A DNA stretch of 64,000 bases from Natronolimnohabitans sp. A-GB9 (GTDB lineage Archaea > Halobacteriota > Halobacteria > Halobacteriales > Natrialbaceae), in NCBI RefSeq assembly GCF_030848565.1, contig NZ_JAVDDV010000017.1, positions 1-64,000 of the forward strand, in the 5' to 3' direction. Below, piece after piece: positions 57,132 through 64,000 of the stretch; position 1 is the first letter of the stretch; every line of letters begins with the position of its first letter. The notes beneath the pieces were generated by a model, which made no database searches, was not told where the DNA came from, and saw only the letters and a program-made list of their open reading frames with translations. Made by a program: the position numbers and the translations under genes.

Positions 57132-58277
57132 ATGGAATCCAGTAAGCGGGGAACGCCACTCGAGGACGCTCTCGCGGAGTGTCTCGCATCAAAGCGCGGG
57201 ACATCGCCGAACTACCGGACGAACTTCGAGCGAGTCGTCGGTTCGTGGATCGAGTTCTGCGAGCAAACGGGCGTGACCGAACTCGAGTCGGTTTCGAAAC
57301 AGACGATGAGCAAGTACGCGGGCCACCTCGCGCGGCGGATCGAAGCCGGCAATTCCGACACCGTCGAGGGCGGTATCTCTGCAACGACTGCGTGGACCTA
57401 CTACGACTACGTCTCGGCGTTTCTCTCGTGGGCCGTCACGTGGGATTACCTCCCGGAGAACCCGGCCGACAAAGCAGCGGCCCGCGAAAGCCTCCCCGAT
57501 CGCCCCTCGAGTGGCGAGTACGACCGCCAGTACTGGCAGCCCGAGCAGCGGAAAGCGGTCGTGGACTGGGTTCACAACCGCGTCGAGAGCGCCGATCGAG
57601 CGCCGATCGCTCCGACGCCGATCCTCCACAAACGACTGCGTGACCGTGCACTCGTCGCGACGATCGCCTACTCCGGAGTTCGTGGCGGAGAAGTGCTGAG
57701 GGATCCGAACGATCCGCGCCGAACCGGACTCCAGTGGGCAGACGTCGATTTCGACGAGGGGATCGCGTGGATCCGCGGGAAGAATCAGGACCGCGAAGCC
57801 GCGCAGTTCCCCGACCAGGTCGTCGGCCCACTCGAGCGGTGGCGTGACGCCTACGAGCCACCGAGCGAGGAGTGGCCGGTGTTCCCGTCGATGCACGTTC
57901 CGACGCTCTCGAGGCGCATCGCGACCGAACTCGGCGACGAGGAGCGTGACCGACGGACGGCCGACCGCCACTACTGGACGGTCGCGCTCGAGGCCGGCGT
58001 ACAACCGCCGTCGATCACGACCGAAGGGGCACGCTCGCTCATGAAACGACTGAGCGCGGTCGTGGACGTTCCGGGTCTCGACGGCGAGGACGGCGAGTAT
58101 CTGACGCTTCACGGTGCCCGTCGCGGTGTCGGTGAGTTCCTGTATCGAAACGTCGGCCACGAGCAGGCCCAGCGGACGCTTCGCCACGCCGATCCGCAGA
58201 CGACCAGCCAGATGTACTCACATATCGACGCAGGCGAGTTGGCAGAAGACAATACGAAGGTGTTCGACAGCGAGTGA
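57132..58277 (+). CDS. Tyrosine recombinase/integrase, catalytically complete
   Basis: The 381-residue protein has an N-terminal core-binding domain (NYRTNFERVVGSWIEFCEQT, TTAWTYYDYVSAFLSWAVTW) and the full catalytic set: first Arg in VATIAYSGVRGGEVL, the HxxR box LHGARRGVGEFLYRNVGHEQ, the second His in RTLRHADPQTTSQ and the Tyr nucleophile in MYSHIDAGEL. It belongs to the haloarchaeal integrase group and shares its domain order with the decayed protein at 52257. It could integrate or excise the 52-58 kb segment; no flanking direct repeats were found by eye. Confidence 0.88.
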   Translation: MESSKRGTPLEDALAECLASKRGTSPNYRTNFERVVGSWIEFCEQTGVTELESVSKQTMSKYAGHLARRIEAGNSDTVEGGISATTAWTYYDYVSAFLSWAVTWDYLPENPADKAAARESLPDRPSSGEYDRQYWQPEQRKAVVDWVHNRVESADRAPIAPTPILHKRLRDRALVATIAYSGVRGGEVLRDPNDPRRTGLQWADVDFDEGIAWIRGKNQDREAAQFPDQVVGPLERWRDAYEPPSEEWPVFPSMHVPTLSRRIATELGDEERDRRTADRHYWTVALEAGVQPPSITTEGARSLMKRLSAVVDVPGLDGEDGEYLTLHGARRGVGEFLYRNVGHEQAQRTLRHADPQTTSQMYSHIDAGELAEDNTKVFDSE

Positions 58278-58470
58278 CGGTATCGACGATTCAAGACCAC
58301 GTCGTAAGTCACTGGACAGATTCAGATACAGAACTATACACTACGGGCGACGCTCTCGAGTACCGACGCCGTGACGATACCGACGATATCGCTCGACCGA
58401 AATTCGATCGAGTCGAAAATCGACAGCGACCGCACCGCTACTGACACGGAGTCGCTGGCTCAGAAGGGCA

Positions 58471-58782
58471 ATGGCTGTGACTGACGCCACGGTCAGACGC
58501 GGCTGGCTACTCTCGGTCGCGTCGCTTTCGCTCTGGGCGATCAGCAGCCTGATACTCGCGAGCTACGTCTTCGTCGTCGGTCCCGCCGGCGACCAGCAGC
58601 AGGCGGCTCGACAGTTCACCCAACGACCTCTCGAGACGATCTCCGAGCCGTTGATCGCGTTGCTGGTTACGACGCTCGCATTCGGCGCGTTCGCCGTTCT
58701 CTCACTGCTATACTACGTCTACACACAGTGGCGATACGCCCGACGCCGGCGGCGGACGCTCGAGCGTGGCCCGAGAAACTAG
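58471..58782 (+). CDS. Small two-helix membrane protein
   Basis: The 103-residue protein has two membrane helices (LLSVASLSLWAISSLILASY-VFVVGPAG and PLIALLVTTLAFGAFAVLSL-LYYVYTQW) with an outside loop and a strongly cationic C-terminus (RYARRRRRTLERGPRN). No family recognised. It converges with the lipoprotein at 58800. Confidence 0.68.
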   Translation: MAVTDATVRRGWLLSVASLSLWAISSLILASYVFVVGPAGDQQQAARQFTQRPLETISEPLIALLVTTLAFGAFAVLSLLYYVYTQWRYARRRRRTLERGPRN

Positions 58783-58799
58783 ATCGGCACTCGATCGGA

Positions 58800-59060
58800 T
58801 TACTCGCCTTCGTGGTCTTCGTGGTCTTCGTGGGCTTCTTCCGTCTCGTTTGCTTCCGGCGCGTATCCGGTCGGTTCCTCCGTTTCTTCGGCATCCGCGT
58901 CCCCGTCTTCGCCGACCTCGTCGGGATGATTGGGTTGATCGTTCTCTTCCCCGTCTGCGTCGTCTTCAGGCTCGTCGTCGCCACAGCCGGCAAGCAGTGC
59001 AGTCGATCCGACTGCGCCGAGTCCGGACAGTTCGAGCGTCCGTCTACGGGAGAGATCCAT
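58800..59060 (-). CDS. Small Tat lipoprotein with acidic, His-containing tail
   Basis: The 86-residue protein has a twin-arginine signal with lipobox (LSRRRTLELSGLGAVGSTAL-LAGC), after which 60 residues are almost all acidic with a final HEDHEDHEGE. ATG 59060 puts RRR at residue 5; an ATG at 59093 is 11 codons upstream. The tail suggests loosely bound metal ions at the cell surface, but this is inference. A similar His/Asp pattern ends the reductase at 2954. Confidence 0.75.
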   Translation of the reverse strand: MDLSRRRTLELSGLGAVGSTALLAGCGDDEPEDDADGEENDQPNHPDEVGEDGDADAEETEEPTGYAPEANETEEAHEDHEDHEGE

Positions 59061-59176
59061 CGTCGTACTCCAGGATAGTTCAGTGCCGTCCATATCGGCC
59101 GTGCTTGCGATGCCGTACCGACGGGCGACGGGCCGGCGCTTCGGGGATATCGATCGTTGTGCTGTCGCCGAATGGG

Positions 59177-59341
59177 TCAGGACGGATGTTGGTGGCGCAC
59201 CTTCTCGGCGATCTGACTCGGGACGGGGGTTCCACAGTCCGTACACTTCCAGGTCGGCGCCGCGACTCCCGACTCCTTTTCTAAGTCCTGTTTGTACTCG
59301 AGGAGCGCGCCGCAGGTGCATCTGTACGTCGTTCGAGTCAT
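59177..59341 (-). CDS. Small zinc-ribbon (rubredoxin-like) protein, 54 aa
   Basis: The short frame reads MTRTTYRCTCGALLEYKQDL-EKESGVAAPTWKCTDCGTPV-PSQIAEKVRHQHPS, with CxC and CxxC pairs at residues 8/10 and 33/36. The second knuckle (WKCTDCG) is rubredoxin-like, the first is CTC, so it is a zinc ribbon rather than an iron rubredoxin. Role unknown. It lies between the lipoprotein and hydrolase genes. Confidence 0.7.
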   Translation of the reverse strand: MTRTTYRCTCGALLEYKQDLEKESGVAAPTWKCTDCGTPVPSQIAEKVRHQHPS

Positions 59342-59488
59342 ATCCGACGGCTACCAGCCCAGGGAGAATGAACTTACCGCACCCGTTTTTATTTCTACTC
59401 GGTCCCGAGGAGACGGATTCCGAGCCGGCTGTACCGACGGCGTGTCCAGTCGAACGGATAGCAACGCCTACGGACACGGGCGCCGTCG

Positions 59489-60208
59489 ATGACGGCGATG
59501 ACCGAAACGGACGTTCGAGTGTCGGTCGCCGACGACGAGTCCGTCGTCGCCGTCCACCACGAGGCGCCCAGCGACGACTGGATCGCGTTCTGTCATGGCT
59601 TCCTGAGCGACAAGACCGGAAGCTACGAACACCGCTGTCGGCGGGCCGTCGAGCGCGGGTACAACGCCGTTCGATTCGACTTTCGCGGCTGTGGTGAGTC
59701 CGACGGACAGTTCGTCGAGCAGACGTTGAGCGACAAACTCGCGGATCTGCAGGCCGTCGTCGATCACTTCGATCCACCGTCGCTGGCCCTCTTTGGCTCG
59801 AGTTTCGGCGGAAAAGTCGCGTTTCATACCGCAGTCCGTGACGAGCGGGTCGAGGCGGTCGTCACGCGAGCGCCCGTAACGTACAACGACGCGTTCGACG
59901 AGTACCGATCGATCGTCGCGGACGAAGGCGAGTGCCGGTTCGATACTGGCGATCGGATCGATCAGCGGTTTTTCGACGATTTCGATGCCTACCCATTCGC
60001 CGACGTCGAGGCGTCGCTGTCGGTTCCAGTAGCGATCTTCCACGGCGACACGGACGACTCCGTTCCCGTCGATTTTAGCTTCGAGGCGGCATCGAACCTC
60101 GAGACCGACGTCCTCCTCGAGACGTTCGCCGGGGAGGGCCACCGGTTCTCGAGGGACGCCGAGGATCGGCTGCTAGATCGGACGTTCCACTGGCTCGAGA
60201 CCGTCTGA
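59489..60208 (+). CDS. Alpha/beta hydrolase (serine aminopeptidase S33 type)
   Basis: The 239-residue cytoplasmic hydrolase has the oxyanion segment IAFCHGFLSDKTGSYEHR, the RFDFRGCGESDGQF loop, the nucleophile elbow ALFGSSFGGKVAFH (Ser in GSSFGG), the acid IFHGDTDDSVPVD and the His in FAGEGHRFSRDAE. Such enzymes cleave esters or small peptides; substrate unknown. A second in-frame ATG at 59498 (MTETDVRV) would remove three residues. Confidence 0.9.
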   Translation: MTAMTETDVRVSVADDESVVAVHHEAPSDDWIAFCHGFLSDKTGSYEHRCRRAVERGYNAVRFDFRGCGESDGQFVEQTLSDKLADLQAVVDHFDPPSLALFGSSFGGKVAFHTAVRDERVEAVVTRAPVTYNDAFDEYRSIVADEGECRFDTGDRIDQRFFDDFDAYPFADVEASLSVPVAIFHGDTDDSVPVDFSFEAASNLETDVLLETFAGEGHRFSRDAEDRLLDRTFHWLETV

Positions 60209-60450
60209 TCCGCTGCCGGATGGTGTCTCATCCGCCTGAGTCGGGATCGTCGTTTCTCTAGTCTCGAGATAAATCATATGTCGGTATATCTTTTGAAGGT
60301 CCCGAGCCGAGCACCCGTCGTACTGTCTGCCGTCTTTCGAGGATCGAAACGGCAGTCACAGTAAACAACCAGACGGCAGTCGGACGCGAGTTTTCTCGGT
60401 CAGAAAAACCGGACGGCTTTTCATACTAATACGGGAACGAACAGGTAGCA

Positions 60451-60798
60451 GTGAGTGAGGATACCGACCTCTCGACGGTGCTCGCCGTACTCGACGACGA
60501 GTACGCACGCGAAATCCTCACCCATACAAGCGTCGAATCCATGTCCGCCAGTACCCTGAGTGAACGGTGTGATGCGTCCCTGCCTACGATCTATCGTCGA
60601 CTCGACCGACTCGAGGAGTGTCACCTCGTCACCGAGGAGACGGAGCTTGCACCCGACGGCAACCACTACAGCGTCTACAGTGCGAACCTCGACCGACTCG
60701 AACTCTCCCTAGAGGAGGGATCGTTCGAACTCGAGTTGACGTATCGCGAGGAGGACGTCGCCGACAAGTTCACCCGACTGTGGGAGGGGATACGATGA
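60451..60798 (+). CDS. Winged-helix regulator paired with a DUF7521-type membrane protein
   Basis: The 115-residue protein is a winged helix (LSTVLAVLDDEYAREILTHT, SMSASTLSERCDASLPTIYR-RLDRLEECHLVTE) with a beta wing and C-terminal strand region. The start is GTG 60451; a TATA-like sequence lies near 60420. Its stop overlaps the next gene by ATGA. In haloarchaea such wHTH genes are found fused in operon with DUF7521 membrane proteins, suggesting a sensing pair. Confidence 0.82.
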   Translation: MSEDTDLSTVLAVLDDEYAREILTHTSVESMSASTLSERCDASLPTIYRRLDRLEECHLVTEETELAPDGNHYSVYSANLDRLELSLEEGSFELELTYREEDVADKFTRLWEGIR

Positions 60799-61106
60799 GC
60801 CAGGACGTCGTTCGCATCGACGAGGCGCCCTTGTTCGAACTGTTGACCGTCGCGAGTCTCTTCCTGGTCGCGCTGATGGGGACACTCATCGCGTATCAGG
60901 CCTATCGCGGCTATCGACGCAACGACGCCCTCTCGATGCTCTATCTCGCCGCCGGTTTGCTCTTGCTTACACTGTGTCCCTTCCTGATCAACCTCACCGT
61001 CACGACGATGTTCAGCCTGGATCAGGTCGTGACGGTGTTTTTCGAAAACGTCAGCCGACTCCTCGGACTGGTCGCGATCATGTACTCGCTGTACGGCCAG
61101 CACTGA
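60795..61106 (+). CDS. DUF7521-type three-helix membrane protein
   Basis: The 103-residue protein has three membrane helices (LTVASLFLVALMGTLIAYQA-YRGYRR, LSMLYLAAGLLLLTLCPFLI, VFFENVSRLLGLVAIMYSLY). It overlaps the wHTH gene by four bases, so both are made together. The membrane protein may hold or signal to the regulator; no metal or redox motif is visible. Confidence 0.82.
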   Translation: MSQDVVRIDEAPLFELLTVASLFLVALMGTLIAYQAYRGYRRNDALSMLYLAAGLLLLTLCPFLINLTVTTMFSLDQVVTVFFENVSRLLGLVAIMYSLYGQH

Positions 61107-61533
61107 GACGGACGACTCGAGCAGCACAGGGACCGTACGAGGCAGTCACGCCGAAGAAGACACGGGGCGACTGTACCCCCAGGGCCGAAGCAGCGCCACG
61201 GGGAGCGGCGGCGGGGTCTCAGACGACTGTGGGGGCAGGGACAGTCGTCGTCGGAACGGGGCGGCGTCCGCGAGTGGATGATGGGAGTGATCGGATTCGG
61301 AAGCGCTGTGCCACCCAACTTGGCTGTGTAACCCCAGTCGTTGCTTTCGGCTGTCCCCTAATAGTGCCACGAGTGCGTTTTCTGAGTCGGAAAACTCACT
61401 CGGACCGAACGGATCGGTCGGACACCCGACGTGAACGACGAACGTAGCGACCGCGACGAGCGGCGAACTCGTCGAAACCTCCTCGAAAGGACTGTCCCAT
61501 AGGCTCTTGTGGCCGCCGCTCGAGGACGTCGGT
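61107..61533. other. 427-bp intergenic region without a gene
   Basis: The stretch is GC-rich and has no convincing frame on either strand. No repeat A or B copy, hairpin or TATA element stands out. It lies between a membrane protein and a UspA gene on the same strand. Confidence 0.4.
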
Positions 61534-61923
61534 ATGCACTACCTCGTCGGCACCACGTCCGTACACACGACAGCGGCGATCTGTGACTACCTCGACGATC
61601 GAGCGACGAGCGACGACACCGTTACGGTCGTTGCCGTGACGAACGACGAGAACGGGACTGCCCGTCGAGACGCACAAGAGGCGCTCAACGTCGCCCCCAT
61701 CAGGTTGGCGACCGTCGGCACCGTCGAGACCGAACTCCGAGAGACCGACGACGAACCGGCCGCGGTGTTACTCGAGGCGGCGACGGCGGTCGACGCCGAC
61801 GAGATTCTGATTTCGTCCCACGGCGGGACGGGTGACACATCGAGCGGCCTGTGTTCGACGATACGTGACCGGCTAGTGGATGCGTCATTGCCCGTCATCG
61901 TGGTTCCACGACCCGAACCGTAA
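61534..61923 (+). CDS. UspA-domain protein without the ATP-binding loop
   Basis: The 129-residue protein has the universal stress protein fold (YLVGTTSVHTTAAICDYLDD, TVTVVAVTNDENG, AVDADEILISSHGGTGDTSS, ASLPVIVVPRPEP). The ATP-binding G-2x-G-9x-G-S/T loop is degenerate (SSHGGTGDTSSGLCSTIRDR), so nucleotide binding is uncertain. Start ATG 61534. It converges with a canonical UspA gene at 61993. Confidence 0.8.
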   Translation: MHYLVGTTSVHTTAAICDYLDDRATSDDTVTVVAVTNDENGTARRDAQEALNVAPIRLATVGTVETELRETDDEPAAVLLEAATAVDADEILISSHGGTGDTSSGLCSTIRDRLVDASLPVIVVPRPEP

Positions 61924-61992
61924 GCACGCCACGGGTGAGTATCACTCTCATCGGTCGAACGAACCAACTGACGTCGCTCCATCACGTACCCA

Positions 61993-62394
61993 TCACTCGA
62001 CGACGAGAACGGACGTCGACGCCTCCTCTGAGACCTGATCGGAGACGCTCTTTCGGAAAAAGCGATCGAGACCGCGGTGACGTCCCATCACGATCAGGTC
62101 GATGTCGTGACTGTCGGCGTAATCGAGGATCGACTGGTGGCGAAGCCCATGTGTAACAGAGGTCCGTACGTCGTTGACCCCTGCCGCTTGGGCCTGGGAC
62201 TCGACGTATTCGACTGCCTCGGTGCCGATTGGCTCGAGATCGTCGAAATCAAGTCCTGGAGCGATTTCGGCGGAGTTGATGACGTACAGCGCGTGAAGCG
62301 TTGCATCGTGGACACTCGCGAGTTCGATCGCCTCTTCGATCGCACGTTCAGTGTTCGGCCGGCCGTCAGTCGGGATCAAAATCGCGTCGTACAT
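61993..62394 (-). CDS. Universal stress protein UspA
   Basis: The 133-residue protein has the canonical UspA fold: DAILIPTDGRPNTERAIEEA, LHALYVINSAEIAP, DLIVMGRHRGLDRFFRKSVS-DQVSEEASTSVLVVE. The loop GRHRGLDRFFRKSVSDQV matches the ATP-binding form. It should be a cytoplasmic dimer. ATG 62394 is used; the TTG at 62400 adds two residues. Confidence 0.92.
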   Translation of the reverse strand: MYDAILIPTDGRPNTERAIEEAIELASVHDATLHALYVINSAEIAPGLDFDDLEPIGTEAVEYVESQAQAAGVNDVRTSVTHGLRHQSILDYADSHDIDLIVMGRHRGLDRFFRKSVSDQVSEEASTSVLVVE

Positions 62395-62541
62395 CGTCAA
62401 TCGTGTTCGAGTTTCAGCGTCCGAACCCTAAAGTCACCGCCAACGGAGTCGTCGATTCACTATCGTAGCTACTGGACGTCACTGCACACCCGATCGTCGG
62501 GAGCGCACCGATCGGTGTGTACATCGTTTCAGTTGGTACTA

Positions 62542-62653
62542 TAATACTGTCGGACAGCGGTCAGTGGCCCGTCGGCCGCGAATTTGCGGCCGTCACCCGG
62601 GGATGGCCGCAGTCGTGCGACCGATCGCTGAATAGTTCTGGCCGGTAATATGA
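62542..62653. repeat. Dispersed palindromic repeat B, copy B7
   Basis: Ends TAATACTGTCGGACAGCGG and CTGGCCGGTAATATGA, with interior GGCCGCGAATTTGCGGCC and GGGATGGCCGCAGTCG close to B4 and B5. It lies 22 bases from the stop of the Nramp-like gene. Confidence 0.75.
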
Positions 62654-62674
62654 GTAGCACGAGCTGGTGGACGG

Positions 62675-63937
62675 TCAGAACCCACCACCAGTGATAAGTT
62701 CAGTGAAGTCCTGGATCGATAGAACCGCCAGAATGACTGCGAGTAGTACGAGCAATGCATTGACGGCGTTTAGTGCACCGGTGTTACAATACTCACCCAT
62801 CGTATCACGATCATTAACCGCCCAGAACAGCAGCGTAGCCGCGATCGGCAGCGCAAAGATTCCGTTGTACATCGGAAACAGGATGACCATATCGACGACC
62901 GACAGATCCAGCCACCAACTCACCAGTGGTGAGAACACGCCGATCCCGGTCAGTGCCGCGAACAGCACGTTGAACAGCCGATCACCCTTCTGAACTGTAT
63001 ACCCTGCAGCCTGTGGAATAATGTAAGCCGGCGTCCACATAATCGGAATAATGCTGTTGAACGCCGCGGCGATCACGCCGCCGACAAACAACACCATTGC
63101 CCAGGTCCCGAGCACCTCAACCATCGCTTCGCCAGGCGTAATGAACGACTCGAGTTCGGTAAAGCCCATCGGGCGCAGCAACGCAGCTGCGGCGATCAGA
63201 ATCGCGATCGTCGTAATCCCGCCGACGGCATAGCCGATCGCCAGGTCCGTTCGAACCTCTGGGAGGTCGCTCTCGTCGGTCCAGCCCTTGGTATGGACGA
63301 GAATCGACTCCAGAAAGAAGTTCGGCCATAGCGCGGTCGTTCCGAGCAAGCCTGCTGCCATTGCTAATGCACCCAGCGTATCGGTATCCGGTACGAATCC
63401 GGTCGTGACACTGCTTGGGTCAGCACCGCTTGGTAGGGCGACGATCACGTAGACGGCCATCAGCGCGAACATCATTCCAATCATCATGTTCTCGACGGTG
63501 TCGTAGCGTAGCAGTCCGACGCCGATCGCGGCGAAGGTCGTGAGTACGGCGATAGGCTGCCACGGCACGGCCCCACCGAGAAGGAACGAAATACCGGCAC
63601 CGACCGCAGCGACCAGTCCGAGTGTCCAGGCGATGCAACCGATCGACAGAAAAACGGCGATCATCGTGGCCAATGGCCGGCCCAGTTTCTCGCGAGTGAA
63701 CACCATCAGTGACTCGCCGTGGATGCCCAGCCGAGCGCTCATGTCCTGAGCAATAAACCCGAGGAACGCTGCTCCGAGGACGGCCCATAGCAGCGTGTAC
63801 CCGTGCATGATGCCTGCCTGGCTAGCGATGAATACCGATCCGGAACCGAAGTAGCTGGCGACCATCACGAACGCCAATCCATACTTCTGTGAGAGCGCGG
63901 CCAGATCTTGAAACGGAGTGAAGTGTTTTGTACTCAT
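62675..63937 (-). CDS. Nramp-family transporter relative lacking the canonical metal ligands
   Basis: The 420-residue membrane protein has 11-12 helices in the Nramp (LeuT-fold) order. In TM1 the DPGN metal-binding motif is replaced (ASYFGSGSVFIASQAG), and in TM6 MPHNLYLHS reads LWPNFFLES, so the Asp, Asn and Met ligands are gone. Other parts (LGFIAQDMSARLGI) keep the family pattern. It may carry Mg2+ or another substrate, as in NRMT-type relatives. ATG 63937 is the likely start; the frame runs on to the window edge. Repeat B7 follows the gene. Confidence 0.85.
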   Translation of the reverse strand: MSTKHFTPFQDLAALSQKYGLAFVMVASYFGSGSVFIASQAGIMHGYTLLWAVLGAAFLGFIAQDMSARLGIHGESLMVFTREKLGRPLATMIAVFLSIGCIAWTLGLVAAVGAGISFLLGGAVPWQPIAVLTTFAAIGVGLLRYDTVENMMIGMMFALMAVYVIVALPSGADPSSVTTGFVPDTDTLGALAMAAGLLGTTALWPNFFLESILVHTKGWTDESDLPEVRTDLAIGYAVGGITTIAILIAAAALLRPMGFTELESFITPGEAMVEVLGTWAMVLFVGGVIAAAFNSIIPIMWTPAYIIPQAAGYTVQKGDRLFNVLFAALTGIGVFSPLVSWWLDLSVVDMVILFPMYNGIFALPIAATLLFWAVNDRDTMGEYCNTGALNAVNALLVLLAVILAVLSIQDFTELITGGGF

Positions 63938-64000
63938 ACGCTGCTGATAGCTCTTCGACGGTCGATACGCAACAGTGACTGGAATCCGACACATCTCCAC

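Noticed and set aside
1-64000. CRISPR array
   Set aside because: Repeats here are dispersed palindromes or a coding tandem array; no regular repeat-spacer pattern and no cas genes.

Overview
The window is chromosomal DNA from a haloarchaeon, probably a Natrialbaceae member such as Natrinema or Haloterrigena (inference from gene families, not from a marker). The grounds are a high-GC genome, very acidic predicted proteins, an archaeal TFB, a haloarchaeal RPA operon, Tat-dependent lipoproteins, many short zinc-ribbon and winged-helix proteins, near-leaderless promoters and ATGA-overlapping operons. I see no rRNA, complete tRNA or CRISPR array.

Layout. 1-2.1 kb: two near-identical TrmB-like winged-helix regulators flank a CBS-pair protein. 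2.1-10.1 kb: FMN-binding protein, dihydrolipoamide-dehydrogenase-like enzyme with a His-rich tail, Tat-exported Gly-Pro-repeat protein, TFB, a truncated methyltransferase, trxA-trxB, and a stand-alone glycerol-3-phosphate dehydrogenase. 10.7-18.2 kb: msrA, enoyl-CoA hydratase, a riboflavin-pathway reductase, a ZIP transporter, and the rpa1-rpap1-rpe operon. 18.3-24 kb: small conserved proteins, glnA, a second thioredoxin-like protein. 24.1-29.4 kb: a five-gene overlapping operon (acetyltransferase, aminotransferase, oxidoreductase, UDP-sugar dehydrogenase, glycosyltransferase) with the enzyme set that makes diacetamido-uronic acid sugars. 29.8-37.8 kb: regulators and membrane or secreted haloarchaeal proteins and an epimerase. 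38-42.1 kb: pyrC, pyrD and a thiolase whose two catalytic cysteines are both serine. 43.7-52.2 kb: a complete Mrp/Mnh cation/proton antiporter operon. 52.3-58.3 kb: a probable island bounded by a decayed and an intact tyrosine recombinase, holding a Tat lipoprotein, a strongly folded non-coding stretch and an AT-richer CocE-type hydrolase cut by an in-frame TGA. 58.5-64 kb: small membrane and lipoproteins, an alpha/beta hydrolase, a wHTH/membrane pair, two UspA proteins and an Nramp relative lacking the usual metal ligands.

Two patterns run through the whole window. (1) About twenty copies of two palindromic intergenic repeats, here called A (about 77-86 bp, ends TGATACGGACTGCTGT) and B (about 84-115 bp, ends TGATACTGTCGGACAG). 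At eight genes the TGA stop codon is exactly the first three bases of a repeat end. (2) A shared promoter motif lies next to the TATA box of both TrmB-like regulators and of trxA-trxB, suggesting a self-controlled thiol-redox regulon.
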